This document shows, in pieces, positions 8,605 through 17,919 of a stretch of 64,000 nucleotides of DNA; position 1 is the first letter of the stretch; the number at the start of each line of letters is the position of its first letter. Below the pieces are notes generated by a model. It made no database searches and was not told the DNA's origin. It was given only the letters and a program-made list of their open reading frames with translations. Position numbers and translations under genes: made by a program. The stretch comes from Lacinutrix jangbogonensis (GTDB lineage Bacteria; Bacteroidota; Bacteroidia; Flavobacteriales; Flavobacteriaceae): assembly GCF_000797445.1 (NCBI RefSeq), contig NZ_JSWF01000025.1, forward strand, positions 276,879-340,878, in the 5' to 3' direction.

Positions 8605-9142
8605 ATTTCTTGTTTTACTATCTGTTTTCGCAGTTACATTTGCTTGCAAAACACCAGAAGCTAGAAAGCCAGAAACGGTAAAAACTGGTTCTTATATTGC
8701 AGAGTCTGTTGTGCGTAACAAAAAACTTTACGAAGCTGAAGAAAAAGCTATCGAAACTTATATTAAGACTCATGATACTAAACAATTTAAAGCTTCAGAA
8801 TATGGTTTTTGGGTTGCTAAAGACTCTATAGTTGTTGAAGCGACGAATTCTAAATTTCCAAAATTTAGCGATGTTGTAAATTTTGATTTTAATATTTCTG
8901 CTTTAGATGGTCAAATTATTTACACTGCTTCAGAATTAAAAAACAAAAACTATTCCATGGATCAAGAAGAACTTTTTACGGGTTTACGTGAAGGTTTAAA
9001 ACTTATGAAAGCAGGAGAAACGTACACCTTTATATTTCCATCTCAAAAAGCGTATGGTTATTATGGAGACGAGAATAGAATTGGTAGAAACACACCTATA
9101 ATTAGTACAGTAACAATAAATTCAATCATAACAAAAAAATAA
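8597..9142 (+). CDS. gldI: Gliding motility lipoprotein GldI, FKBP-type peptidyl-prolyl isomerase
   Basis: The 181-residue product has a lipoprotein signal (MNKFLVLLSVFAVTFAC, lipid Cys at 17) and a C-terminal FKBP domain. That domain includes EELFTGLREGLKLMKAGETYTFIFPSQKAYGYYGDEN and an ISTVTINS strand (key residues are the G...L..G and the Y-G-Y-x-G loop). GldI is a lipoprotein needed for gliding and T9SS function in Flavobacterium, presumably by helping fold secreted components in the periplasm. The phosphoesterase-gldI-PPIase order matches the known gldI locus. I use ATG 8597 because the signal peptide begins there. Confidence 0.9.
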   Translation: MNKFLVLLSVFAVTFACKTPEARKPETVKTGSYIAESVVRNKKLYEAEEKAIETYIKTHDTKQFKASEYGFWVAKDSIVVEATNSKFPKFSDVVNFDFNISALDGQIIYTASELKNKNYSMDQEELFTGLREGLKLMKAGETYTFIFPSQKAYGYYGDENRIGRNTPIISTVTINSIITKK

Positions 9143-9151
9143 TTTTTAAAA

Positions 9152-10375
9152 ATGAATAACATTAAACACACTATGAAACTCTTTATTATTGCCTTATTAG
9201 TAAGCATGAGCGCATCTTCTTGCCAAGATCAAGATCAATATCCAGATTTAGAAGATGGGTTATACGCAGAAATTAACACAACCAAAGGTACAATGGTTGC
9301 CAAATTATTTTACAAAAAAGCACCTGTTACTGTTGCCAATTTTGTTGGTTTAGCCGAAGGTACGCATCCAAGTTTAGCAGATGATTTAAAAGGAAAACCA
9401 TTTTACGATGGTATTATTTTTCATCGTGTTATGAACAACTTCATGATACAAGGTGGAGACCCAACTGGAACTGGTTCTGGAAGTGCTGGTTTTAAATTTC
9501 ATAGCGAATTTGATAAAGATCTTACTCACAATAAACCTGGTGTTTTATCTATGGCTAATTCTGGAGGTTTAAATACAAATGGCTCACAGTTCTTTATTAC
9601 CGAAGCTCCTTACGTTAGAGGTAACGCTTTTAATGCGGATGGCAGTATAAAAGATTGTAGCGCTCGCGGTGTTAGTTGCCACGCTGTTTTTGGTGAGTTA
9701 GTAAAAGGGATGGATATACAAGACAGCATTTCTAACGTTGCTGTAGCCGGAAGCCGTAAAACAACTCCAGTAATAGACGTCGTAATTAATAAAATAACAA
9801 TTATCCGTAAAGGAAAAGACGCTAAAGCTTTTGATGCTGTTAAAGCATTTACTGAATTAGAACCTCTTTTACCTCAGCGCTTCGAAGACATGAAGAAAAA
9901 ACAACAAGAATTGGCTAAAGAGAAAGCTATAACTGCTGCAAAAGACTTCCTTAAAGCAAATGTTGATTTAGGTGGTGAAATTTTCGAATCTCCAACAGGA
10001 ATGTCGATGATTCTTAACAAAGCCGAAAACGGAACAACACCAAAAAGTACAGACCAAGTATTAGTTAATTGTAGTGCTTACTTTATGAATGGTAACTTAC
10101 TATACACCACGTATGCAGATGTTGCTAAAAAAATGAATGCATACGATGAAAAGCAAGACGAAGGAGGAGCTTACAAGCCGTTTCCTATGATCTTTAATCA
10201 ATCTGCAGGTTTGGTTCCTGGATTTAGAGAAGCGATGTTAAGAATGAATGTTGGCGACAAAGCAAGAGTTTATGTGCCTAGTTATTTAGGTTATGGAGCA
10301 GGTGGACGTCCACCAAAAGTTCCTGGAAATACCGATTTATATTTTGATATAGAAATATCAGGTATTCAAAAATAA
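9152..10375 (+). CDS. Two-domain peptidyl-prolyl isomerase lipoprotein (cyclophilin + FKBP)
   Basis: The 407-residue product carries a lipoprotein signal (MKLFIIALLVSMSASSC; the second ATG at 9173 begins it). A cyclophilin domain follows at about residues 40-220, with FHRVMNNFMIQGGDPTGTGSG, NTNGSQFFIT and FGELVKGMD. The C-terminus is an FKBP-like domain at about residues 310-407 (VPGFREAMLRMNVGDKARVYVPS, YGAGG, LYFDIEISGI). Both domains catalyse proline isomerisation, so this is a periplasmic folding factor anchored to a membrane. It lies 9 bases after gldI, in the same operon, and ends at a strong terminator. Confidence 0.93.
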   Translation: MNNIKHTMKLFIIALLVSMSASSCQDQDQYPDLEDGLYAEINTTKGTMVAKLFYKKAPVTVANFVGLAEGTHPSLADDLKGKPFYDGIIFHRVMNNFMIQGGDPTGTGSGSAGFKFHSEFDKDLTHNKPGVLSMANSGGLNTNGSQFFITEAPYVRGNAFNADGSIKDCSARGVSCHAVFGELVKGMDIQDSISNVAVAGSRKTTPVIDVVINKITIIRKGKDAKAFDAVKAFTELEPLLPQRFEDMKKKQQELAKEKAITAAKDFLKANVDLGGEIFESPTGMSMILNKAENGTTPKSTDQVLVNCSAYFMNGNLLYTTYADVAKKMNAYDEKQDEGGAYKPFPMIFNQSAGLVPGFREAMLRMNVGDKARVYVPSYLGYGAGGRPPKVPGNTDLYFDIEISGIQK

Positions 10376-10392
10376 TTTGAACCAATTACAGT

Positions 10393-10430
10393 AAAAAAGC
10401 CTTTTCAATTTATTTTGAAAGGCTTTTTTT
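10393..10430 (+). terminator. Terminator of the nrnA-gldI-PPIase operon
   Basis: An inverted repeat (AAAAAAGCCTTTTCAA and its complement) ends in a run of seven T, 17 bases after the isomerase stop codon. Confidence 0.88.
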
Positions 10431-10645
10431 GTTTCCAAAATAAAAAATCATCTTTTCGAAATAAAGACAACTAAAAAGTTTGCATGTCCTGTCTTATTTT
10501 CGAGATATATAAGATAAAACTATCTATACAAAGAGCTGGAAACAAGGATTGCCAATCATACGGCTGAAACAAAATAAACACAAATTGTGACTTTATTATC
10601 CATAATATTTATTAATTTAATATATAATTAAAAAAAATCATAAAT

Positions 10646-11188
10646 ATGAAAACATTAAAATTATTTCTATTACTAGCTTTTATTTAGACAAATGCAAATG
10701 CACAATTAGATAAAGGCAATTGGCTTGTAGGTGGAAGTGGAAGTTATTCTAGTCAAACTACTAATTTTGATAGTGGAAGCAAAGAAAAACAAGATATAAT
10801 ATCAATTAAACCTAATATTGGTTATTTTTTAAAAGATAAGTTTGTAATAGGTGCTTCTTTGCGTTATGAAAAGTTAAACAGTTTTGATATATATGGAGGA
10901 GGTTTATTTTCTAGGTATTATTTTTTAGAAGCAGATAAGACTTTTAACCTATTCGCCCAAATTCATTATGATTATATTAATGCTGTTTCTCCTGTGGAGA
11001 GAGGAGATACTAGTTTTGCTTCAAGCTATTATGGAGTTAGAGTTGGACAAATAGTATTCTTTAATAACGTTGTTGGGCTAGAATTTGCTGTTAAATATGA
11101 AAGAGGAAATTCGGAATTTGCTAAAATTAACAATATAAATGCTGTAATCGGTTTTCAAATACATTTAGAAAAAAATAATCCTAACTAA
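10646..11188 (+). pseudogene. Exported beta-barrel protein gene with a stop in the signal peptide
   Basis: The ATG at 10646 begins a signal peptide (MKTLKLFLLLAFI), then TAG at 10685-10687 (codon 14), then TNANAQLDKGNWLVGGSG in the same frame. From there the frame stays open to 11188. Without the stop the product would have 180 residues, with a cleavage site at about NAQ and a porin-like barrel: GNWLVGGSGSYSS, IKPNIGYFLKDKFVIGASLRY, VGLEFAVKYERG, AVIGFQIHLEK. This is typical of small outer-membrane barrel proteins of Bacteroidota. The rest of the gene shows no decay, so the lesion is recent, a base-call error, or bypassed. A downstream start at TTG 10859 would lack the signal peptide and half the barrel. 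Confidence 0.85.
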
Positions 11189-11308
11189 AATAAATCAGTG
11201 TATGACTTAAAAATAATCTAAAAAAAGAGAAAGCTCCTACTAGGTAGAAGCTCCTCCAGTTTAAAACAATTACCGTCTAAAATAATTAATTTAAAACTTA
11301 ACAAAATT

Positions 11309-11716
11309 ATGAAAATTTTACAATTATTAAGCAGATATTTACCTTTCTGTTCCTTTCGTTTACCATAAACTCCTTTTCTCAAATACATGATATAAGTATG
11401 GAAAATATTCAATACTTAGGAAACTCTATTTCAGAATGTAGCACAATCAATTTTAATTCTTCTAATAATCACTCAATTTCATTTGATGTCCGTTTACAAG
11501 TAGAGGACACTCCTAATGGCTTTGTATTTACTAATGGTGTTTTGGAAATCGCCTACTGGACAGGATCTGCACAAGAAAGAAACATCCGAACATAAAAGAA
11601 AATAAAAACAATTGGAATTGAACAACTTCAAATATAGGATTTACTAAAAATAAAAAAAAACAGTAGGCAACCATTTAGAGCGAAATTACGTCTTTATAGA
11701 TAGAGACACTTTATAA
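11309..11716 (+). pseudogene. Decayed gene for a secreted protein
   Basis: The ATG at 11309 is followed by AAA ATT, and the frame closes after 19 codons. If one A is added to that A run, the frame becomes a clear signal peptide (M-K-N-F-T-I-I-K-Q-I-F-T-F-L-F-L then SFTINSFSQ) that joins the open stretch at 11398-11595 (MENIQYLGNSISECS). That stretch ends in TAA. Fragments in other frames continue the protein (HPNIKENKNNWN, a TGA, TSNIGFTKN, an A-run shift, then GNHLERNYVFIDRDTL and TAA at 11714-11716). At least four lesions are therefore visible. I do not recognise the family. Confidence 0.7.
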
Positions 11717-11735
11717 ATCATAAAACCAAACCAAT

Positions 11736-12149
11736 ATGTTAGAAAATCCAAAAGTAAATATCAAAATTAAACTTGGTGCATTATGGGCTTCTGCAACCTT
11801 CTGTTATTTATATGGAGACTACTATGAGCTGTACACACCAAATAAAATAAACAGTTTAATTACAGGCGAAAACATTTTAGACAGTCCTACCAAATTATTA
11901 ATAGCATCGATAGTTATGGCAATTCCTTCGATAATGGTCGGAACGTCAATAATTCTTAAATCAAAAATAAACCGAATTCTAAATATTGTTTTTGGAACAT
12001 TGTTTACTGTAATCATGTTATTTATAGGGTTTAATTCAATGACTGAATGGGGTAGTTTTTATGTTTTTTTAGCATTTTTAGAAAGTATTATTACTTTTTT
12101 AATCGTTTGGTATGCTTGGAAATGGCCTAGAGAGAATAATATTAAATAG
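11736..12149 (+). CDS. DUF6326 family integral membrane protein
   Basis: The 137-residue product has four predicted spans, near residues 14-28, 50-70, 80-98 and 103-127. The sequence IKIKLGALWASATFCYLYGDYYELY at the start and VWYAWKWP at the end are characteristic of the DUF6326 family as I remember it. It lies 8 bases upstream of the DUF4386 gene on the same strand, and both encode small membrane proteins of unknown function. The pair follows two broken genes and precedes an IS110 copy, so the context is an accessory region. Confidence 0.75.
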   Translation: MLENPKVNIKIKLGALWASATFCYLYGDYYELYTPNKINSLITGENILDSPTKLLIASIVMAIPSIMVGTSIILKSKINRILNIVFGTLFTVIMLFIGFNSMTEWGSFYVFLAFLESIITFLIVWYAWKWPRENNIK

Positions 12150-12157
12150 AAAAATTT

Positions 12158-12859
12158 ATGTCAAGAAACAAAAAAGCAAGAGTTGCTGGAATACTATATT
12201 TATTACTCATAATCTCTGGATTTATTTACCTTGTCTTCATTCCATTAGAGCTAATTGATTTACAAAATGCAACAAAGACTTTGGAAAACATAAGAAGTTC
12301 TGAACTTTTGTTTAGACTTGGTATTGTAACAGCAATTTGTTCTTCTCTTATTTTTATGTTATTACCATTGGCACTTTATAACCTCCTCCGGAATGTAAAT
12401 AAAGTTTCCGCAAAATTTATGGTATTGTTTGCTCTAATAAGTATACCCATTTCTTTTGTCAATATTCTAAATAAATTTTCAGTATTAACTTTAATTAATA
12501 ATTCTGAATACGCACAAAAAATTGGTCAAACGGAATTTCAAACTCAAGTAATGCTATATCTCGAAAATTACAACAATGGAGTTCAAGTTTCACAAATATT
12601 TTGGGGGCTTTGGCTTTTACCGTTTGGCTATTTAGTCTACAAATCTGACTTTCTTCCAAAAGTTTTAGGTGTATTTTTAATGGCAGGTTGTTTTGGATAT
12701 TTGATTACATTTTTTGGGGGTTTCTTATATTCAGATTTTAATAAAACAATTATCTCGGACATTGTTGGATTTCCCGCACCAATTGGAGAAATTGGAATTT
12801 GTTTGTGGCTTTTAATAATGGGAACAAATAAACTGAACTTCAGAAAAAACAAACAATGA
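12158..12859 (+). CDS. DUF4386 family integral membrane protein
   Basis: The 233-residue product has about six spans. The N-terminus (ARVAGILYLLLIISGFIYLVFIP) and the central SSELLFRLGIVTAICSSLIFMLLPLALYNLL are typical of DUF4386, a family of membrane proteins with no known function. SQIFWGLWLLPFGYLVYKS and the C-terminal IGEIGICLWLLIMG also match. It is co-transcribed with the DUF6326 gene (8-base gap). The IS110 copy begins about 45 bases after its stop codon, and the hairpin at 12961-12992 could serve as its terminator. Confidence 0.82.
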   Translation: MSRNKKARVAGILYLLLIISGFIYLVFIPLELIDLQNATKTLENIRSSELLFRLGIVTAICSSLIFMLLPLALYNLLRNVNKVSAKFMVLFALISIPISFVNILNKFSVLTLINNSEYAQKIGQTEFQTQVMLYLENYNNGVQVSQIFWGLWLLPFGYLVYKSDFLPKVLGVFLMAGCFGYLITFFGGFLYSDFNKTIISDIVGFPAPIGEIGICLWLLIMGTNKLNFRKNKQ

Positions 12860-12904
12860 ATAACATCAATTTTAAAAATTAAACCATGAATAGCCTGTTA
12901 CAAA

Positions 12905-14205
12905 AAAAGAATTGAGGTAAAAAAAACTCTTTCTTTAATTAATGTCAAACACTACTATATAAAGCTCAAAAAGAGTTATCTTTTTGAGCTTTACTTTTTT
13001 TTAGTGGAATACCTCCTTATTTTGGTAGCACTGAAACATAAGTTTCATCGTAAGACAATCCATATTTTACTATGGCAAAACTCTGTTTTAAAAGGCTATT
13101 CATTACTCCTATTAATGCTCACTTTTAAGTTTTGCCTTTATTAACGATTCACCCGTAGAGTTTACGACAAGATTTAGTGTGTTTACAGGCATTAAAGGAA
13201 CACATAAATAATAAATTTCTCAGTTTTTAATTTCAAACTTTACTAATCCTACTTCGGCCTCTTACACGACTACCCAATTCTCGAATAACTGGCGCTTTAA
13301 CCGCATAACACAAAGCTATGAGGCTTTTTCAAACCTCTTAAAACCATCTGTAGCGATAGTTAAAAATAATGCAGTTTTTTCACCTGTACCTGGAATACTT
13401 TTTAATGAGGTGCGCTGAAGTGATTGACCAACCTTAACTAAACTTATTAGTTTAGACTCAAGACACTTAATCTCATTCTCTAAATGCTTTTCTGTGCGCC
13501 TTAACGAACGATAAACACTTGTTAATAGAAATCCTAAAACTTCTTAGTCATGTATTTTATTCTTAGTCATGGTCCGCATTTATACAAAGCTATCCATAAG
13601 TCTAAATAGTTATAAACACTCACTATGGAACGCTATTAATGCATTATAAAGTTGAACTTCGTTAGTTTGGCATCGCTTTTATCCATCTTTACTTTCGTTA
13701 ATTTTATTTGAAAAAATCGCTTTACCAATAAAGGATTTACAACAGAAACTATAACCTTTTCATTATACAAAAACTGTGCTAATCTATAATGATAATGACC
13801 TGCAGCTTCCATAACTACTATTGTGTTTTTAGTCAAACTGGCTTGAAAATCTTTGAATCCTTGTTTTGTATTTTTAAATTGATCGTGTCCCCTTTTACTG
13901 CCATCAAGTACATCTTTACTGATATCAACTCCAAAAATTTCCTTATATTTAGTTCTAAGAACTGATTTTATGAAAGAATAGAATACGAACATCAAAACAA
14001 CTTGAAAACGAAATCTAATGCCTCAAAGAACTCAACGTGTGTTTTAGTAAAAAAGAGGGCGCATTATAAATGTTGTTGATCTTTTAAACTTCACCGCATA
14101 TTTCAAGCTTACTGCACTCTTTTATTCTTTCTGAATTATATATCTTAATTTAGTGTTTTTATTATAATGCTAACTTAAGCAGTATAAAAATAATTACTAG
14201 TACAA
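12905..14205 (-). mobile_element. IS110-family element, defective copy A
   Basis: This 1.3-kb block is nearly identical to 15322-16621, and the similarity begins at AAAGAAxTGAGG and ends at AGTACAA on both copies. These limits are set by comparing the two copies. The minus strand carries an IS110-type DEDD transposase, broken at the same place in both copies. A 14-bp perfect hairpin at 12961-12992 followed by a T run lies near the transposase 3' end. About 210 non-coding bases (13996-14205) lie upstream of the transposase, the position where IS110-group elements encode their bridge RNA. IS110 elements lack long terminal inverted repeats, and I see none. Confidence 0.85.
13017..13995 (-). pseudogene. 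IS110 transposase pseudogene, copy A
   Basis: The N-terminal RuvC-like half is open for 119 residues (13636-13995): GVDISKD with the first catalytic Asp, VVMEAAGHYHY with the catalytic Glu, and KMDKSDAK with the last Asp residues. The frame then breaks after AKL. Shifted fragments of the Transposase_20 domain follow: SIPGTGEKTALFLTIATDGFKRFEKAS, a serine-transposition-like VIRES/GRSRIS segment, and a last SVLPK ending at TAA 13017-13019. Several stops and shifts separate them, so no active enzyme can be made. Confidence 0.85.
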
Positions 14206-14541
14206 GCTTACTTTCGAAAATCCTTGCGGATTTTCTATTCAGTTTGTATTTACTAAATTAGTTATTTAATACAAACTAAAGAAACACGTTATATGTAAGC
14301 TCACACTGAACTTAAAAAGAACTTCATAATGAGTTATTTGTTGGTTTAAAAAAAGCAACTTTTGAGAAAATATAAACAAATATTATTTTCTTTAAGCCTT
14401 AAAAATCCTTTCTTAAATGCTTTTAATGGATTGCTTAGTATCTTTAAGTTATTACACCATTTATAATATCTATTTCTAATATCCTATATTTTCAGTTTAC
14501 AACCGTTAATTTACAAATCAAACAATATGTAAACTAAAATA
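14206..14541. other. Non-coding flank between IS110 copy A and DUF3050 gene
   Basis: I find no open frame of note. A 10-bp inverted repeat (AGTTTGTATT at 14241-14250 with AATACAAACT at 14268-14277) could form a hairpin. The decamer CGTTATATGT at 14287-14296 recurs in inverted orientation at 17917-17926, just outside the IS3 remnant. The region presumably holds the promoter of the DUF3050 gene, but I see no convincing TAnnTTTG box. Confidence 0.5.
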
Positions 14542-15336
14542 ATGAATAAAATACAGCACATTGAAAATGAGATTTCCGAATTACGAAATCAATTAAAAAA
14601 CCATAAACTCTATAAGAATCTAAATAACATTCGTGACATAAAAATTTTTATGGAAAATCACGTATTTGCTGTATGGGATTTTATGTCTCTTTTAAAAAAT
14701 ATTCAAATAAACCTCACTAAAGTTGAAACACCTTGGACACCACCAAAAAACCCAAAACTATCAAGGTTTATAAATGAAATTGTTCACGGAGAAGAAAGTG
14801 ACATTAATGAATTGGGAGAACCAAAGAGTCATTTTGAAATGTATTTAGATGCAATGTTGCAAATAAATGGAAATACTATTGAAATCAATAATTTTATAAA
14901 ACATATAGAATTCGGAAATTCTGTTGAATATTCATTAAATGAAATTAATGTAGACAAAAGAGTCGCTGACTTTGTTAAATTCACATTTTCGATTATACAG
15001 ACAAATAAACCACACCTTGTGGCTTCTTCATTTACATTTGGAAGAGAAGATGTTATTCCTGATATGTTTATCGAAATTCTTAAGACTTCAGATTCTGAAA
15101 ATAAATTATACAGCAAAATAAATTACTATCTCGAACGACATATTGAACTTGACGGAGATGAACACGGTCCTCTATCTCTTGATATGATTTCTGAATTATG
15201 TAAAGATGATGAGCAAAAATGGAATGAAACATTAACTGTAGCGAAACAATCATTAGAAAAACGAATTGAACTTTGGAATGCTATAACTGATTTAATACAG
15301 AATGAAAAGCCTGCATATAACAAAGAACTGAGGTGA
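14542..15336 (+). CDS. DUF3050 (heme-oxygenase-like fold) protein
   Basis: The 264-residue product matches DUF3050, an all-helical family related to heme-oxygenase-like proteins. Conserved segments are [18 protein letters not shown] with His40, [12 protein letters not shown], the [10 protein letters not shown] segment and [13 protein letters not shown]. The His, Glu and Asp residues in these segments could bind metal. Related folds include diiron oxygenases, but a catalytic role is only inference. The gene is intact and lies between two defective IS110 copies. Its last four codons (KELR) and stop lie in sequence shared with copy A, so the IS insertion probably supplied the current C-terminus. 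Confidence 0.85.
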   Translation: MNKIQHIENEISELRNQLKNHKLYKNLNNIRDIKIFMENHVFAVWDFMSLLKNIQINLTKVETPWTPPKNPKLSRFINEIVHGEESDINELGEPKSHFEMYLDAMLQINGNTIEINNFIKHIEFGNSVEYSLNEINVDKRVADFVKFTFSIIQTNKPHLVASSFTFGREDVIPDMFIEILKTSDSENKLYSKINYYLERHIELDGDEHGPLSLDMISELCKDDEQKWNETLTVAKQSLEKRIELWNAITDLIQNEKPAYNKELR

Positions 15337-16621
15337 AAAAACTCTTTCTTTAATTAATGTCAAACACTACTATATAAAGCTCAAAAAGAGTTATCTTTTT
15401 GAGCTTTACTTTTTTTTTAAATGGAATACCTCATTATTTTGGTAGCGCTGAAACATAAGTTTCAACGTTAGGTAATCCAGATTTTACTATGGCAAAACTC
15501 TGTTTTAAAAGGCTATTCATTACCACTATTAATGTTCAATTTTTACTCTTGCCTTTATTAACGATACGCTCGTAGAGTTTACGACAAGATTTAGTATGTT
15601 TACAGGCATTAAAGGAACACATAAATAACAAATTTCACAGTTTTTAATTTCAAACTTTACTAATCCTACTTCGGCCTCTTACACGACCACCCGATTCTCG
15701 AATAACTGGCGCTTTAACCGCATAACACAAAGCTATGAGGCTTTTTCAAACCTTTTAAAACCATCTGTAGCTATAGTTAAAAATAATGCAGTTTTTTCAC
15801 CTGTACCTGGAATACTTTTTAATGAGGTGCGCTGAAGTGATTGACCAACCTTAACTAAATTTATTAGTTTAGACTCAAGACACTTAATCTCATTCTCTAA
15901 ATGCTTTTCTGTGCGCCTTAACGAACGATAAACACTTGGTAATAGAAATCCTAAAACTTCTTAGTCATGTATTTTATTCTTAGTCATGGTCCGCATTTAT
16001 ACAAAGCTATCCATAAGTCTAAATAGTTATAAACACTCACTATGGAACGCTATTAATGCATTATAAAGTTGAACTTCGTTAGTTTAGCATCGCTTTTATC
16101 CATCTTTACTTTCGTTAATTTTATTTGGAAAAATCGCTTTACTAATAAAGGATTTACAACAGAAACTATAACCTTTTCATTATACAAAAACTGTGCTAAT
16201 CTATAATGATAATGACCTGCAGCTTCCATAACTACTATTGTGTTTTTAGTCAAACTGGCTTGAAAATCTTTGAATCCTTGTTTTGTGTTTTTAAATTGAT
16301 CGTGTCCCCTTTTACTACCATCAAGTACATCTTTACTGATATCAACTCCAAAAATTTCCTTATATTTAGTTCTAAGAACTGATTTTATGAAAGAATAGAA
16401 TACGAACATCAAAACAACTTGAAAACGAAATCTAATGCCTCAAAGAACTCAACGTGAGTTTTAGTAAAAAAGAGGGCGCATTATAAATGTTGTTGACCTT
16501 TTAAACTTCACCGCATATTTCAAGCTTACTGCACTCTTTTATTCTTTCTGAATTATATATCTTAATTAGTGTTTTTATTATAATGCTAACTTAAGCAGTA
16601 TAAAAATAATTACCAGTACAA
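15322..16621 (-). mobile_element. IS110-family element, defective copy B
   Basis: This is the second copy of the element at 12905-14205, in the same orientation, differing by scattered substitutions and small indels. The hairpin recurs at 15376-15407. The left boundary overlaps the end of the DUF3050 gene. The right boundary touches the terminal repeat of an IS3 element at 16623, so one of the two inserted next to the end of the other. Both copies share the same break in the transposase, which means the defect predates the duplication. Confidence 0.85.
15434..16412 (-). pseudogene. IS110 transposase pseudogene, copy B
   Basis: The open N-terminal part (16053-16412, 119 residues) is identical in translation to that of copy A and stops at the same codon after FNFIMH. 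The C-terminal Transposase_20 domain is again present only as shifted fragments ending at TAA 15434-15436. Confidence 0.85.
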
Positions 16622-16622
16622 A

Positions 16623-17919
16623 TGACCCGCACTGAATAAAGGTACATAATTTTAACATTACGTATAGAAATAACAAAGTAATTAGACGTTACAGTGAACC
16701 TATTAAATTAAAAATTTTAGCCGAACTTAGTATTGGAAAGCACACCAAAAGTGAACTTTGCAAACGCTATTCTATTGCACCCAGAGCAGTTAATGTGTGG
16801 CTTAAAAAATACAATCGTAACGACTTAATGAATACCAAAGTAAAAGTGGAAACCAAAGACGAAATATCTAGAATTAAAGCACTTCAAAAAGAGATTAAAT
16901 AACTTAAAAAGCTACTACTTAAAAAGGATCTCGATACTATGACGCAAGATTCTTATCTAGAAGTAGCTGCTGAAGATCTTGGCTATAAATCTGTAACAGA
17001 ACTAAAAAAAAGTTAAGTATAAAGCCTTAATCAAAGCTAATAAACAATCTAAGGACTTTGCCTCTTTAACTACTATAACTTATTGTTTTAGATTAAAACG
17101 TGATGCTTTTTACAAGCATAAGAACAGAGCTGATAAACGTTTAAAACTAGAACACAAAATTATAAACAGCGTTAGAAAAAGACGTAAACCTATTCCTAGA
17201 GAAGGCTTACGTACACTCATAAAATCATTGCATCACGAGTTTGAAAATGCAAACCTAAAAATTGATAGAGATACTTTATTTAATGTTCTTAGAAAACATC
17301 AAATGCTAACACATAGAAGAAAAACCAGCGCCAGAACAACGCACTCATATCATCGGTTTTATAAATATAACAATAGTATAAAAGACCCTAAAAATCAAAA
17401 GACCAAATCAGGTTTGGGCTTCTGATATAACACACATTAGAACCGTAAAAGGCTTTTGTTATCTGGCGTTAATAACAGATATGTATTCAAGGAAAATAGT
17501 AGGCTATAACCTTTAGTGATAGCCTATAAATTAATGGATGTGTGAGGACACTTAATAAAGCATACCAAGCTAAAAACATTAAAGAACTAATACAATCATT
17601 AAGACAGAGGAATACAATATTGCAGTAATGTATACACACAAATAGTCAAAAGAAAAAAGATTAATATTAGTATGACTGAAGAAAATCATTGCTATGAATA
17701 TGTAATGGCAGCAGGCGTAAACGGAATATTAAAAGATGAATTTCATCTAGACCAAACCTTTGCAAACACAGCATGCGAAAAGAGAGCTACAAAAAATAAA
17801 ATTAATTTAAACAACGAAACAAAAATACATTTATCTTTAGATTATAGATCACCAAATATGGTCTATAAATTATCAGTTTAATTAAATGTTAACCTGCAGC
17901 CGTATTTCAGGACAAGACA
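16623..17919 (+). mobile_element. IS3-family element, complete in length but decayed
   Basis: Imperfect terminal inverted repeats start with TGACCCGCACTGAATAAAGG (16623-16642) and end with its degenerate complement (17900-17919, CCGTATTTCAGGACAAGACA on the plus strand). They match at about 12 of 20 positions. The 1.3-kb length is normal for IS3. Between them lie the remains of OrfA and OrfB on the plus strand. I see no target-site duplication. Confidence 0.8.
16690..17881 (+). pseudogene. IS3 OrfA/OrfB transposase remains
   Basis: OrfA begins with a helix-turn-helix (RYSEPIKLKILAELSIGKHT, then KSELCKRYSIAPRAVNVWLKK). It is interrupted by TAA after KALQKEIK and ends about codon 100. OrfB fragments follow: DFASLTTITYCFRLKRDAFYKHK, the HTH_21-like REGLRTLIKSLHHEFENANL (in the open stretch 17228-17425), a broken integrase core, and the C-terminus at 17672-17881 (MTEENHCYEYVMAAGVNGIL, HLSLDYRSPNMVYKLSV). 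The DDE core between 17425 and 17672 is destroyed by stops and shifts. Confidence 0.85.

Noticed and set aside
13636..13995. 119-codon open frame as an intact gene
   Set aside because: It is only the N-terminal half of an IS110 transposase, and the second copy at 16053-16412 has the same break.
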